This document shows, in pieces, positions 16,946 to 25,907 of a stretch of 64,000 nt of DNA. Source of the stretch: Methanoplanus limicola DSM 2279 (GTDB lineage Archaea > Halobacteriota > Methanomicrobia > Methanomicrobiales > Methanomicrobiaceae); contig NZ_CM001436.1 of assembly GCF_000243255.1 (NCBI RefSeq), forward strand, positions 842,077-906,076, in the 5' to 3' direction. The position numbers and the translations under genes were made by a program. Within the stretch, counting starts at the first letter, position 1, and every line of letters starts with the position of its first letter. Below the pieces are notes generated by a model that was not told the DNA's origin, ran no database searches, and saw nothing but the letters and a program-made list of their open reading frames with translations.

Positions 16946-17845
16946 TTACTCCCTCGTCATGCATACAACCCTGGATACAGGGCTTTCATCATGTATATTA
17001 TAATCACAGTACTTTGCAATCTCCTCTGCAAAAGCCCTTACCTGTGAATGTTCAGGCATTGCATCCCGGACAAGCCTTTTCATTGAAAAACCGAGGTGCA
17101 TATACCCCTTCACCTCTATAAAGTCTGCACCGGAATCCTGGTACATCTTCGCATAACCTTCAGGCGTATGGTCATTAATACCCAGAACAACGGTAGTTCT
17201 CACAGCCGACCTTCTTCCGCCAAGAAGGGAGAGGCTTTCATTAATGTTGTCCCAGTAGTCCTCAACCGGACGGCAGATCTTAAGATATGTCTCCCTCTCA
17301 GGTGCATCCAGTGAAATATATGTCTGGTAAGGGCTGCACTTCTCAATCATCCACGGTCTTGTTCCGTTTGAGACCAGAAATGTGGTATTACCTCCGGCGT
17401 TTAAAATATCGATCAGTTCAGGAAGCCGGGAATAGCAGGTAGGCTCACCGGAGAGTGAGATCGCAACCATATTTGGATTAAGTGCCTCCTCCCACATCCT
17501 GGGAGTGGCAGTGCTCGACTCAACTATTGGGTTATATCCGGCAAGCGACTTCTTCTGAAGCTTCTTAATCCCGCCCACTATAACTTCCGGAGGGCACTCC
17601 TCCTCTTCCACAATCTCATGCTCCATTGACCTCCAGCAGAAGAGGCACCTCTGGTTGCATTTCAGCGTAGGAGTCATCTGGACGCACCGGTGGCTGTCTA
17701 TGCCATAAAACTGGTGTTTATAGCACATATCGCCGCCGGAAAGTGCTCTCCTGTTCCACATGCACGGCTTAAGAGCTGCGGATGATTTTTTAGAGAAGAA
17801 CTGATAGCCCTGTTTTATCAGTGACCTACATGCTTCGGACTGCAT
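16946..17845 (-). CDS. taw1: 4-demethylwyosine synthase Taw1/TYW1
   Basis: This radical SAM enzyme builds the tricyclic base of wyosine at position 37 of tRNA-Phe from N1-methylguanosine and pyruvate. The SAM-cluster motif is [13 protein letters not shown] (CX3CX2C at about residues 62-69 of the chosen start), preceded by [19 protein letters not shown], a TYW1 hallmark. Further cysteines upstream (C6, C14-type in SEACRSL and the ACMWNRRAL stretch) may bind the second cluster. An upstream TTG (17854) is in frame, but the ATG at 17845 is the likelier start. It overlaps the end of argS by 20 bp. Trm5 (54183), which makes the m1G substrate, is also in the window. Confidence 0.93.
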   Translation of the reverse strand: MQSEACRSLIKQGYQFFSKKSSAALKPCMWNRRALSGGDMCYKHQFYGIDSHRCVQMTPTLKCNQRCLFCWRSMEHEIVEEEECPPEVIVGGIKKLQKKSLAGYNPIVESSTATPRMWEEALNPNMVAISLSGEPTCYSRLPELIDILNAGGNTTFLVSNGTRPWMIEKCSPYQTYISLDAPERETYLKICRPVEDYWDNINESLSLLGGRRSAVRTTVVLGINDHTPEGYAKMYQDSGADFIEVKGYMHLGFSMKRLVRDAMPEHSQVRAFAEEIAKYCDYNIHDESPVSRVVCMTRE

Positions 17846-19499
17846 CAATACCAAGAGTCTCCAGTGCCTCTTTGAGAGTATTCTGTGCTGCCTTTACGAG
17901 TGTTAATCTTGAATTCCGGAGTTCCCCTTCAGCTTTGAGAACCGGATTAAACCTGTAGAATGTATTGAACTGGTCAGCAAGTTCCCGCGCATAAATTGCA
18001 AGGATATGAGGCCGAAGCTCTTTTGAAATCTCGTCAATAACTTTCGGGAAGAGTGCAATATGTTTCGCAAGTGCTATTTCCTGCTCAGACTCTGCTTTTG
18101 CAATAATCTCAAAATCGCCGGCCTTATCCAGAATAGAGCATGCCCTCGCATGTGCATACTGGATATACGGTGCACTCTGCTTCTCAAAGTCAAGCGCCTC
18201 AGTCCAGTTAAATACCGTGCTCTTCTCCTGTGAAACCCGGATAATGTCATATCTTATTGCTCCGGCGGCGACAGAACGGGCAATATCCCATCTCTCACCC
18301 TCAGGAAGTTCAGGTCTTCGGACTGTTACCTCCTCAAATGCCTGCTCCCTCACCTTGTCAATTAATTCATCTGCCGAGATGAATTTTCCCGCTCTTGTGC
18401 TCATCGAACCTTCAGGAAGAGATACAAACTCAAAGAAGACAATGTCAGGCACACGGTCGCCGAGAAGCTTCATGGTTGCCTGAAGCTGGGTTCCGATAAG
18501 CTTGTGGTCAGCACCGAGGACATCAATAACCCTGTCAAAGTTATCCCCTTTCCATTCGTGAAATGCAAGATCCCTTGCCGCATAAACAGATGTACCATCA
18601 GAGCGGCGGAGGAAATACTCCTTCTCAAAGCCGAATTCACTTAAGTCAAGTGAGAGCGAACCGTCAGACTTCGCTTCCGGAAGAGCCTCAAGCCTGTGAA
18701 GGACATTGAGCATGAGGCCGTTTTTAACAAAATCGGATTCAAAGATGAAGCGGTCGTGCTTTGCATTCATCTTAAGGAGAGTCTCTTTCATGCCGTCAAG
18801 GCAGAGCAGCACGGCCTCCCTGAACTTTCGGACAGTCTCAGGATCACCCTGTTCAATTAAGGCCATCCTGTGGTTGATCTCACCCTTGATCTCCGGTTTT
18901 GCCTCAATCGAACGGTTTGCAGCAACATAGACCCTTGCCACATAGTGATCGCCCTTCTCACCTTCTTCCCTCTCAATACCAAGAGTTTCAAATCCCCATG
19001 AGACTATGGCAATCTGCCGGCCCATATCATTGACGTAATATTCTGCCTCAACTCTGTAACCGGCTTTTTTCAGGACTCTTGTAAGTGTATCACCGATAAC
19101 GGTATTTCTTATATGCCCTACATGAAGCGGACCGTTTGGGTTGGCGCTGGTATGCTCAATACTGATACGTTTGTTCTTTACCGGAAGACTGCCGTAACCG
19201 TCCAGAACAGCCCTGGCAATCACGCTTTCTGTATATTCCGGACCAAATATGAAATTGATATAAGGTCCGGTTGTCTTTACCTCAATACCGGCTTTAGAGA
19301 GGGAACCTGATATTTCAGAAGTTATATCGCCTGCAATCTTTGCAGGATTTTCCCTTCTCTTCTTTGCAAGTGCAAATGCCACGGTGGAGGCGAGATCAGC
19401 ATGATCCCCGCCATATGTAAGCATTACATCCTCTTCGCCTGTTGCCTCTATAAGAGCAGACTCTATCCTTTCGTAAGTCTCGAAAAACATATCTTTCAT
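17826..19499 (-). CDS. argS: Arginyl-tRNA synthetase
   Basis: The 557-residue class I synthetase has the HIGH box as SANPNGPLHVGHIRNTVIGD (about 120-139), the KMSKS position as SMSTRAGKFISADELID, and the C-terminal DALR anticodon domain with QYAHARACSILDKA. The N-terminal Add-1 domain covers residues 1-110. It attaches arginine to tRNA-Arg in the cytoplasm. The start is the ATG at 19499 after a GGGG-containing site, although an in-frame ATG three codons later would serve as well. It heads the argS-taw1-sepS transcript. Confidence 0.96.
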   Translation of the reverse strand: MKDMFFETYERIESALIEATGEEDVMLTYGGDHADLASTVAFALAKKRRENPAKIAGDITSEISGSLSKAGIEVKTTGPYINFIFGPEYTESVIARAVLDGYGSLPVKNKRISIEHTSANPNGPLHVGHIRNTVIGDTLTRVLKKAGYRVEAEYYVNDMGRQIAIVSWGFETLGIEREEGEKGDHYVARVYVAANRSIEAKPEIKGEINHRMALIEQGDPETVRKFREAVLLCLDGMKETLLKMNAKHDRFIFESDFVKNGLMLNVLHRLEALPEAKSDGSLSLDLSEFGFEKEYFLRRSDGTSVYAARDLAFHEWKGDNFDRVIDVLGADHKLIGTQLQATMKLLGDRVPDIVFFEFVSLPEGSMSTRAGKFISADELIDKVREQAFEEVTVRRPELPEGERWDIARSVAAGAIRYDIIRVSQEKSTVFNWTEALDFEKQSAPYIQYAHARACSILDKAGDFEIIAKAESEQEIALAKHIALFPKVIDEISKELRPHILAIYARELADQFNTFYRFNPVLKAEGELRNSRLTLVKAAQNTLKEALETLGIDAVRSM

Positions 19500-19751
19500 T
19501 CCCCGGATAAATCAATTAATTATTTTTATAGAATATTCAGATTTAAATTTGATACTCAAAGAGAAATTCGTTCAGAATCACCACATCCATATCAGATCAT
19601 TAAATTTAACGGACAACATCAGTCATCTCCGGATATAAACAGAATGTGCCGGTTATATACCCGGCAAACATCCCCGGATTTCCGGATATCCATATCCGGA
19701 ATATATCTGCACAGTTATCATCAGACCTGTAAAAAGAATAAAATTCCGGAA

Positions 19752-21026
19752 TCAGTACCCGGTTCTGTACCTGAGTATAGCCGCAATTCCGCCAAAAGCA
19801 TTGTAAAGCATTGCACCTTCCTCAAAGTCATCCGAGATAATCATAACATCAGTTGAGCTTGAATCTGCAAATTCCGTAAGTTCATCAATAATATCAGTCT
19901 CATCTTCCATATACAGTGGCGCAGAACATTTCGGGCAGGTGCCAAAGTCAATATCTGACATCTTTTTACCGGGTTCCACCTGCACAGTCTCCTCTTTTTC
20001 GTAGTCACAATTCTGACATTTAATTGTCAGGCGTGATTTTCTCAGGACTGAGGAGAGAAGAAGGATATCAACAGCACCTATTTCAAGGTTCTTTCTGACG
20101 CTCTCCTCACCATATGATGAAAGCCCGTCATCCTTGACAAGTTCCTTAAAGAAGCGTTCCATTACAACCTTCTCTTTCATAACCTCAACGCCGCGGAGTG
20201 CCTCGCTTGCATTGTCAACAAGTTCCGAAAGGCCGCTCTCGTTTGTGTATGAGCAGTCAAAGAGACCGATTACCCTCTTCTGGAGTTCATGGTGAATGAA
20301 TTCTCCGGCATAAAACTCATCCTTTGTAGGTGTAGGGCCACCGATAAGTACGCCCTTAAACCTCTCAAAGAAATCAGGTTCAGCCATAAAAATATCCGTG
20401 GCCCGATCTCCGACCTTTTTATAATATTCATTTATGGCAATAAGGCGCAGGCGCTGAAAACGCATTGCAGACTGACCACCCTTCCTCTGTTTTCCCGGAA
20501 CTGTTGAGGTCACACCAGACACAGGTTCAATCCTGTTGCCCCTCAGAAAGCCGATATAGGACTCCCTTCTGTCAATTACAATCAGCCCGTAGACCTCCTT
20601 CTCAACAAGCATCTGCTGAAGGGGTTCAAGCTCAAATTTAGAAGAGCACCTGTACATATACAGGTTCAGAGGTTCAGGCGGTTCGATGATAACGCAGTCG
20701 AGATCTGTCCTGTCCCCGCCAAGTTTCACAGTACCGCAAAAGACAGCCAGGCCATTCTCCGGAGGTCTGTTATACTGCTTAAGCCTTGAGAGGATTGAAG
20801 AAATAGCGCTTTGTACATTGGTCTTTGTCTGCTTGCTCTTAATATTCGAACACTGACCATACTCGTCCTTTAACTGGTTTGTGACATCATATATCTGCTT
20901 GTCAGGAGGGATATATATTGTAATAAGCTCAGTTCCGCTTCCTTCCTTCTCATTGAGCTTCTCAAGAGTCTTTTTAAATTCATAGCGCTTCCTTGCGCTG
21001 TCAATCTCAGTTACCGTTTCTGCCAT
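19752..21026 (-). CDS. prf1: Peptide chain release factor aRF1
   Basis: The 424-residue archaeal class I release factor recognises all three stop codons and triggers peptide release. The NIKS decoding motif is seen in CSNIKSKQTKTNVQSAIS (about residues 59-63), the YxCxxxF element as YMYRCSSKF, and the catalytic GGQ as KQRKGGQSAMRFQRLR (about 184-186). The C-terminal domain carries a zinc-ribbon-like CQNCDYEK and CPKCSAPL. The ATG at 21026 is preceded by CAGGTGA. It is separated from argS by about 250 bp with no gene, so probably has its own terminator. Confidence 0.96.
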   Translation of the reverse strand: MAETVTEIDSARKRYEFKKTLEKLNEKEGSGTELITIYIPPDKQIYDVTNQLKDEYGQCSNIKSKQTKTNVQSAISSILSRLKQYNRPPENGLAVFCGTVKLGGDRTDLDCVIIEPPEPLNLYMYRCSSKFELEPLQQMLVEKEVYGLIVIDRRESYIGFLRGNRIEPVSGVTSTVPGKQRKGGQSAMRFQRLRLIAINEYYKKVGDRATDIFMAEPDFFERFKGVLIGGPTPTKDEFYAGEFIHHELQKRVIGLFDCSYTNESGLSELVDNASEALRGVEVMKEKVVMERFFKELVKDDGLSSYGEESVRKNLEIGAVDILLLSSVLRKSRLTIKCQNCDYEKEETVQVEPGKKMSDIDFGTCPKCSAPLYMEDETDIIDELTEFADSSSTDVMIISDDFEEGAMLYNAFGGIAAILRYRTGY

Positions 21027-21402
21027 CTGCTATAATTCACCTGCTGATAAACTTTATTATTATTCAACGTATGTAGCATTAAGTTTTAGTAACAGGATAA
21101 TCATCAGAGAAGATCTGCATTAACAAAGTCACTCATGAACCAGCCGGTTCACAGATGATGAATAAAACTGTGCACTGTTTCATAGGAGAACAGTCATAAA
21201 AATCCGGATAATATAGTATAATCCAGAACTTTCCGGAATGGTCCGGAAAATTTGCTTATTACTATGAAGTGCGGCATAAGTGCATAAGTGCATGATTTGG
21301 AATAATCTCCGCCACACCCCGGTTATTCCAAAACATTATGCAGAATCTATAAAAAATACAGAGGAGAAATTCGGATGAAATTCCGGAACAAAAATATTAA
21401 CC
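21027..21402. other. Intergenic region carrying repeat copy A
   Basis: Between the prf1 start and the hydrolase stop, 376 bp contain the prf1 promoter and the full copy of the dispersed element at 21212-21351. No coding frame is credible here. Confidence 0.6.
21212..21351 (+). repeat. Dispersed two-hairpin element, full copy A
   Basis: This 140-bp element runs from TATAGTATAATC to AGAATCTATA and matches the copy at 63616-63747 over its whole length apart from an 8-bp internal duplication (CATAAGTG twice). Hairpin 1 is TTTCCGGA (21230-21237) with TCCGGAAA (21242-21249). Hairpin 2 is TTTGGAATAA (21296-21305) with TTATTCCAAA (21323-21332). The ends form imperfect terminal inverted repeats. No open frame is present. 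Confidence 0.85.
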
Positions 21403-22335
21403 TTAAGATCCGGCATCAGGTGTTAAACTCAAATATTCATTTCTCAAAAGGATATTGATGATGCCCTCATCAACCTCTCCATTCAGGCCGTGATTACCGT
21501 TAAACGCAATAAACTCCTTAGGCTCCTCTGCAAGGCCATAGAATGCCTGCCCGTACTCAAAATCAATGATGGTGTCATCCGGAGAATGGAATATGTAAAC
21601 CGGAGACGGGCTGATCATTCCTATGTAGTTATCCGGATTTATACTTCTGATAAAGCGGAGTGTTGCTGCACTGTAATCACCTTCCGGGAATAAAAAGCCG
21701 GATGTTGAAACGCCAAAATATCCGGAGAAATTTCCGTCAGCCGCAGCAGCAATAGCCGCATAACGCCCACCATTAGATGAACCAACGGCATAAACAGGCA
21801 CGCCGAACCTTTCAGAGAGATACCTTTCACCATAAGTCAGGTCACCGACAATCCGGAAATACTGGGGCACCTCACCATTGAGATAGTAACCGAGATCTTT
21901 TGATATATCCAGCGGATAACCCTCACTTTTCCCGCCATTACCGCGGATATCGACTGCCAGAAATGCTATGCCGGACTCTGCATAACTCACAGCCCTTGAA
22001 TTATGATCGGCGGCAGATACACCTGCACCGGGTGCAAATACAACCGCACAGGACGGGTTCTGCGGATAGGTGAGTACCGAATAAAAGGGCGTGGCCCCTT
22101 CAGCTGAGATGACCACCTCTTCTGAAGTAATCCCGTCTTTCTGAGAGATTACGGTTGAGGAAGCGGAGTAAGCAGAGTTATCAACCGACAGAATACCATA
22201 TTCAGAGACAGAATAACCTGATTCAGGCACATTTTCGGAGCAACCGCATGAAAATAATATAAGGGCAATTAAGACTGAAGATAAAAAGAGAGAATAATTT
22301 ATATTGATTTTATTTCTAAAAGGCCGCATAGCCAT
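21403..22335 (-). CDS. Alpha/beta-hydrolase lipoprotein
   Basis: The N-terminus has a hydrophobic stretch (INYSLFLSSVLIALILF) followed by a lipobox-like SCGCSE, so the protein is probably exported and membrane-anchored by lipid. The mature part is an alpha/beta-hydrolase: CAVVFAPGAGVSAADHNSRA as the oxyanion region, AVGSSNGGRYAAIAAA as the nucleophile elbow (GSSNG, serine), PDDTIIDFEYG as the acid region and GNHGLNGE as the histidine. The frame is open to 22386, but the ATG at 22335 lies just after the Nudix stop and gives a normal signal peptide of 310 residues in total. Substrate is unknown; a dienelactone-hydrolase-like esterase is plausible. Confidence 0.78.
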   Translation of the reverse strand: MAMRPFRNKININYSLFLSSVLIALILFSCGCSENVPESGYSVSEYGILSVDNSAYSASSTVISQKDGITSEEVVISAEGATPFYSVLTYPQNPSCAVVFAPGAGVSAADHNSRAVSYAESGIAFLAVDIRGNGGKSEGYPLDISKDLGYYLNGEVPQYFRIVGDLTYGERYLSERFGVPVYAVGSSNGGRYAAIAAAADGNFSGYFGVSTSGFLFPEGDYSAATLRFIRSINPDNYIGMISPSPVYIFHSPDDTIIDFEYGQAFYGLAEEPKEFIAFNGNHGLNGEVDEGIINILLRNEYLSLTPDAGS

Positions 22336-22339
22336 TATT

Positions 22340-22861
22340 TTATGCCCCCAGACATTTATAGACGAGACATATGGTCTTTGCGTCAACTATTCTTTCAGCC
22401 TCAATCATACCGCGAAGTTCACTTATTCTGACTTTTACAACTGTAATGTCCTCATCCGCATCTTTTTCAAACTCATCCGATGGGGCAAGACCCCTTGCCT
22501 CATAGAGATATATAATCTCATTTGTGTATCCCGGAGATGTAAAGATATATCCTTTTGGAATCATCTCAGATGCCGAGAGCCCAGTTTCCTCAATAATTTC
22601 CCTCTTTGCGGTATCTGCCGGAGATTCACCATCTTCGATTGTGCCCGCAGGCGCTTCATAGATGTAATCGTCCACAGCATACCTGTACTGTTTAATGAGG
22701 TAGCAGTATTCGTCATCCACAGGAAGCATCGCAACCGCTCCTCCGGGTTTAACAACAATTCTCTCAAGTTTGACTCCGCCGGGAAGGTCAATCAGCACTT
22801 TCTCGACTTTGAGCCTCTTACCATTGTATATTTCACTAACAGGTTCTTTTATATCAGCCAT
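22340..22861 (-). CDS. Nudix hydrolase (ADP-ribose pyrophosphatase type)
   Basis: The 173-residue protein contains a canonical Nudix box, G-X5-E-X7-REUXEEXGU, at GTIEDGESPADTAKREIIEETG and onward (about residues 79-101). The flanking VKPGGAVAMLPVDDEYCYLIKQYRYAVDDYIYEAPAG is typical of ADP-ribose pyrophosphatases. These enzymes hydrolyse nucleoside diphosphate derivatives in the cytoplasm. The gene follows queC by 38 bp on the same strand, so it may ride on the same transcript without sharing the pathway. ADP-ribose is the likely but unproved substrate. Confidence 0.88.
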   Translation of the reverse strand: MADIKEPVSEIYNGKRLKVEKVLIDLPGGVKLERIVVKPGGAVAMLPVDDEYCYLIKQYRYAVDDYIYEAPAGTIEDGESPADTAKREIIEETGLSASEMIPKGYIFTSPGYTNEIIYLYEARGLAPSDEFEKDADEDITVVKVRISELRGMIEAERIVDAKTICLVYKCLGA

Positions 22862-22899
22862 TTAAATCAGACTCCGTTCAGTATTATAACCATACAGAA

Positions 22900-23640
22900 T
22901 TACTCACAGGGGTTTGTCCTGTATTCTATCGGATCACTTCTGCCGGCCTCTTCAAATGCCTTCAGCCTGAAATAGCAGGAGTCACAGCACCCGCATGCAG
23001 GATGGTCGTCCCGGTAGCATGACCATGTGTACTCATATGGCACACCAAGTTCAAATCCCTTCTTTAAAATCTCTGTTTTATTAAGCTTTACAAATGGAGT
23101 CATCAGTTCAATAGAAGTATCATCCGAAGTGCCGAGATCTATAACCCTCTGAAAAGCATCAATAAATTCCGGGCGGCAGTCCGGATAACCGCTGTAATCT
23201 GACGCCTGAACACCTATGAATATGGCATCTGCACCCTTGCTCTCGGCATAACTTGTTGCAAGAGAGAGAAGGTTTGCATTCCTGAACGGGACATAGGTAT
23301 TCGGAACGCTCTTAACAGACAGATTGTTATCACCGGTTAAATCAACAGCACCAACGCAGGATTCCGCAGAATCCTCATGATCATGGACAGTAAGCCCCCT
23401 GTCAGTCAGTGAACTCCCGCCAAAGCAGGAGAAGTAATCCAGCGGGACAACAACAAGTTCCTTTGCTCCAAGCAGCCTGGATATTTTCTCAGCACATTCT
23501 CTCTCCTTCTTCTCAGTCCTCTGCCCGTATGTCGTATGGAGGGCATAGATATCATACCCCATATCCTTTGCAAGATATGCAAGGGTTGATGAGTCCATAC
23601 CACCGGAGAGAAGGCATACAGCTTTTTTATTACCACTCAT
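22900..23640 (-). CDS. queC: 7-cyano-7-deazaguanine synthase QueC
   Basis: The 246-residue protein is an ATP pyrophosphatase that turns 7-carboxy-7-deazaguanine into preQ0, the precursor of archaeosine in archaeal tRNA. The PP-loop motif SGGMDSST is at 12-19 and is followed by [14 protein letters not shown]. The four-cysteine zinc site (C-X8-C-X2-C-X2-C) is seen in [15 protein letters not shown] near the C-terminus, and the usual PNTYVPFRN and [10 protein letters not shown] sequences are present. Its ATG overlaps the queE stop by one base. Order queD-queE-queC matches pathway order. Confidence 0.95.
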   Translation of the reverse strand: MSGNKKAVCLLSGGMDSSTLAYLAKDMGYDIYALHTTYGQRTEKKERECAEKISRLLGAKELVVVPLDYFSCFGGSSLTDRGLTVHDHEDSAESCVGAVDLTGDNNLSVKSVPNTYVPFRNANLLSLATSYAESKGADAIFIGVQASDYSGYPDCRPEFIDAFQRVIDLGTSDDTSIELMTPFVKLNKTEILKKGFELGVPYEYTWSCYRDDHPACGCCDSCYFRLKAFEEAGRSDPIEYRTNPCE

Positions 23641-24254
23641 TATTTCACACCAATTATCTTATGCAGCTGAATCTGCATCCTACATGGGAGTTTTTTATCA
23701 AGTATATAATCCGAGACAGCTCTGTAGTCAGATCCGGATACAGGAGAAATAAATGTTTCCGGGAGGCAACCACCGGAGATTATCACATCCTCAGCATATT
23801 CGAGATCTTCTCTCCCAAAAACTACGAATTTAACAGAGTCCCTGTTTCGAAGTCTCTTAAGAAGAGAGAGATTACTGACCTCACCTGAAGAGGGGCATTT
23901 TACATCCATACATATCGATGCAAAATCCATCAGAGGTGCCGGGTCAATCGTTCCGTTCGTCTCTATATCAATAATATACCCTTCAGAATCAAGGGCACCC
24001 AACAGAGGGACAAGTTCATCCATCCAGAGCAGAGGTTCTCCCCCAGTGATGCAGATGTGCCCAAAACCCCTCTTTTTAATCTCACCGATGACCTCATCGT
24101 GAGTCATCTCTTCTCCCGATTTTCCATCCTGCGATTCAGGAGTATCACACCAGGCGCACCTGAGGTTGCATCCCGAAAATCTGACAAAGGTTGTTGGCCG
24201 GCCCTGATTTTTTCCTTCACCCTGAAGGCTGCCAAAGATCTCCACTATTTTCAT
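23640..24254 (-). CDS. queE: 7-carboxy-7-deazaguanine synthase QueE
   Basis: The 204-residue radical SAM enzyme converts 6-carboxytetrahydropterin to 7-carboxy-7-deazaguanine. The cluster motif is in [13 protein letters not shown] (CX3CX2C, about residues 29-36), preceded by [28 protein letters not shown] (about 70-79) is the SAM-binding GGEP, and VKCPSSGE follows in the barrel. The length is that of archaeal QueE. The ATG at 24254 is preceded by GAGAGGCAGGA. Cytoplasmic, coupled to queC by a one-base overlap. Confidence 0.95.
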   Translation of the reverse strand: MKIVEIFGSLQGEGKNQGRPTTFVRFSGCNLRCAWCDTPESQDGKSGEEMTHDEVIGEIKKRGFGHICITGGEPLLWMDELVPLLGALDSEGYIIDIETNGTIDPAPLMDFASICMDVKCPSSGEVSNLSLLKRLRNRDSVKFVVFGREDLEYAEDVIISGGCLPETFISPVSGSDYRAVSDYILDKKLPCRMQIQLHKIIGVK

Positions 24255-24364
24255 ATCCTGCCTCTCCGATTATAACTCAATTTCAGGAAACCTGGTTTTC
24301 CAGACAATACAATATCACCAAAAAGCCTTTTTCCGGCAGACATAACCGGTCAGATCTCAAAGCT

Positions 24365-24769
24365 TTATCTCTCCCAGTCCGCATAGCAGGAGGTTGACTC
24401 CCAAACCCGGCAGCGTGTGACTGTTGCCCGGATTCCGGCATTATCACACTCTGCCTGAATTTCAGCAGCTAATCTTTCGGAGAGAAGTTCACTTGTGGGA
24501 TCTCCGTCAGTCTTTACAACATCCTGGTACCTGCCGATACATTCTGCCATAGGGTCGTTTTTATTCAGGATAACTTCATGATCGTAGCGGTTCACAGTCT
24601 CCTTTATCAGGTTATAGTCGATAAGAATCATGCTGTCACCGGCAGTCTCGCCCTCAGCCCAGACCTCCACTCTCCACTGGTGCCCGTGAAGCCTGTTGCA
24701 CTTTCCTTTATAGTGCATAAGCCTGTGGCTTGCCTCAATATAGACTTCCTTGTAAATGCGTATTGTCAT
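24365..24769 (-). CDS. queD: 6-carboxytetrahydropterin synthase QueD
   Basis: The product (134 residues from the ATG at 24769; an upstream TTG at 24778 is in frame but unlikely) is a PTPS-fold enzyme. It has the zinc histidines in EASHRL and in CNRLHGHQW, with the catalytic Cys in GKCNRLHGH, and the second acidic/His pair in NRYDHEVIL. It converts dihydroneopterin triphosphate to 6-carboxytetrahydropterin at the start of the 7-deazaguanine route. It is the first gene of queD-queE-queC, separated from queE by 110 bp that hold no gene. Confidence 0.93.
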   Translation of the reverse strand: MTIRIYKEVYIEASHRLMHYKGKCNRLHGHQWRVEVWAEGETAGDSMILIDYNLIKETVNRYDHEVILNKNDPMAECIGRYQDVVKTDGDPTSELLSERLAAEIQAECDNAGIRATVTRCRVWESTSCYADWER

Positions 24770-25473
24770 ATTAATCAAAAATCTCCTTAACAGTATTTAC
24801 ACCGCAGAAGTAATGGAATATACTATCAGTGCAGGTTGTAATGCAGCAGAAGAACTGTCCGGAATCTGCTGTAATTTCAGACCGGAGAAATATAAAAGAT
24901 TGCGCGCACAGGGAGATTCTGTAAATAAAGTCCTTATACGGGATTTTACTGACAGATGCAAATTTCGCCAGTCCGACAGAATAAAGGCAAAATAATACCA
25001 ATCAGGGACCTGTACTGGAATCAGAAGAAATAATTCAGGAATTTACAGAGAAATAATACCCACTATCACAATAAATATACCGGACAATAAAACGCGCAGA
25101 AAAGGTACAGGAGTAATAGATATTAATAACCTGTAAGTCAAGATTTTAGGGAGAAATCTGGTACCGGTGGCAGCGGCGGTGAGGACAGCGGCGCTCGTGT
25201 ATCTGCCCGTTTCCTGACAATTCGAAGAGATTAGCCTCGATCTTTTTCAGAGTTCTCATGGATCACTCAATAGCCACAAATTATCAATTTCAGGCGCCCA
25301 GCGCAAGATTAAGAGGCAAAAATCAGTAATTACAGCTGTGGGCAGCTTTGCCGCAGAGGTGATTACAGCCACATCAGAAAGATATTCATCTCTGATGGGG
25401 CACATCCGGAAAAGACCAGCATCCTGAAAAGGAAAAAGGTTTTTCCAGCAAAAATATGCATTGAGGTTATTCA
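24770..25473. other. Divergent intergenic region queD / rps12
   Basis: This 704-bp gap is the longest in the window. The half near queD is AT-rich. A GC-rich block lies at 25157-25216, unlike the rest, and a hairpin follows at 25224-25248. A second small stem (ATCAGA ... TCTGAT, about 25364-25395) lies nearer rps12. Several short frames cross the region (for example 25256-25498 minus), but none has recognisable composition. The rps12 ribosome site GAGGT precedes 25474. Confidence 0.55.
25145..25250 (+). ncRNA. Candidate structured RNA (GC-rich island upstream of rps12)
   Basis: A sharp GC-rich island in an AT-rich gap is a common mark of an archaeal structured RNA. GGCAG (25169-25173) can pair with CTGCC (25203-25207) to enclose an inner stem. 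An outer AGG...AAA / TTTCCT pairing is possible, and it is followed by TGACA, so an ACA box would sit at 25217-25219 as in H/ACA guide RNAs. A second stem (GAAGAGAT 25224-25231 with ATCTTTTTC 25240-25248) ends in a T-rich tract. Strand and identity are uncertain; a ribosomal-operon leader structure is an alternative. Confidence 0.25.
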
Positions 25474-25902
25474 ATGGGAAACGGTAAATTCGCAGCAAGA
25501 AAGTGTAAAAGCGATGCCAAGAAGAACAGATGGCGCGACCCGAATTACGCGAGGCGCCAGCTCGGTCTTGACATCAAGTCTGATCCTCTGGAAGGAGCAC
25601 CACAGGGACGCGGTATTGTACTCGAAAAGGTAGGAGTAGAGGCAAAACAGCCAAACTCAGCTATCCGTAAGTGTGTCCGTGTTCAGCTTATCAAAAACGG
25701 CCGCCAGGTCACTGCATTTGCAGTCGGCGACGGTGCTATCAACTTCATTGATGAGCACGACGAAGTCACCATCGAAGGTATCGGCGGTCGTCTGGGCCGT
25801 TCAAAGGGAGATATTCCGGGAGTTCGTTTCCAGGTAACAGAAGTAAACAATGTCTGTCTCCGTGAAATGGTTCTTGGAAGGAAAGAGAAACCACGCAGGT
25901 GA
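25474..25902 (+). CDS. rps12: 30S ribosomal protein uS12
   Basis: The 142-residue protein is ribosomal protein S12 of the archaeal type, placed at the decoding centre. It carries the conserved [18 protein letters not shown] loop (about 60-77) and [25 protein letters not shown]. Arg/Lys-rich ends fit rRNA binding. The ATG is preceded by GAGGT at a normal distance. It starts the rps12-rps7-fusA transcript; rps7 begins five bases after its stop. Confidence 0.97.
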   Translation: MGNGKFAARKCKSDAKKNRWRDPNYARRQLGLDIKSDPLEGAPQGRGIVLEKVGVEAKQPNSAIRKCVRVQLIKNGRQVTAFAVGDGAINFIDEHDEVTIEGIGGRLGRSKGDIPGVRFQVTEVNNVCLREMVLGRKEKPRR

Positions 25903-25907
25903 TCCCT

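Noticed and set aside
22304-22975. 223-codon plus-strand frame over the Nudix and hydrolase junction
   Set aside because: Opposite strand of the Nudix gene, which carries a perfect Nudix box; no ribosome site or domain.
25199-25260. tRNA-like segment in the GC-rich island before rps12
   Set aside because: A TTCGA-like stretch was checked as a T-loop, but no cloverleaf with acceptor, D and anticodon arms can be formed.
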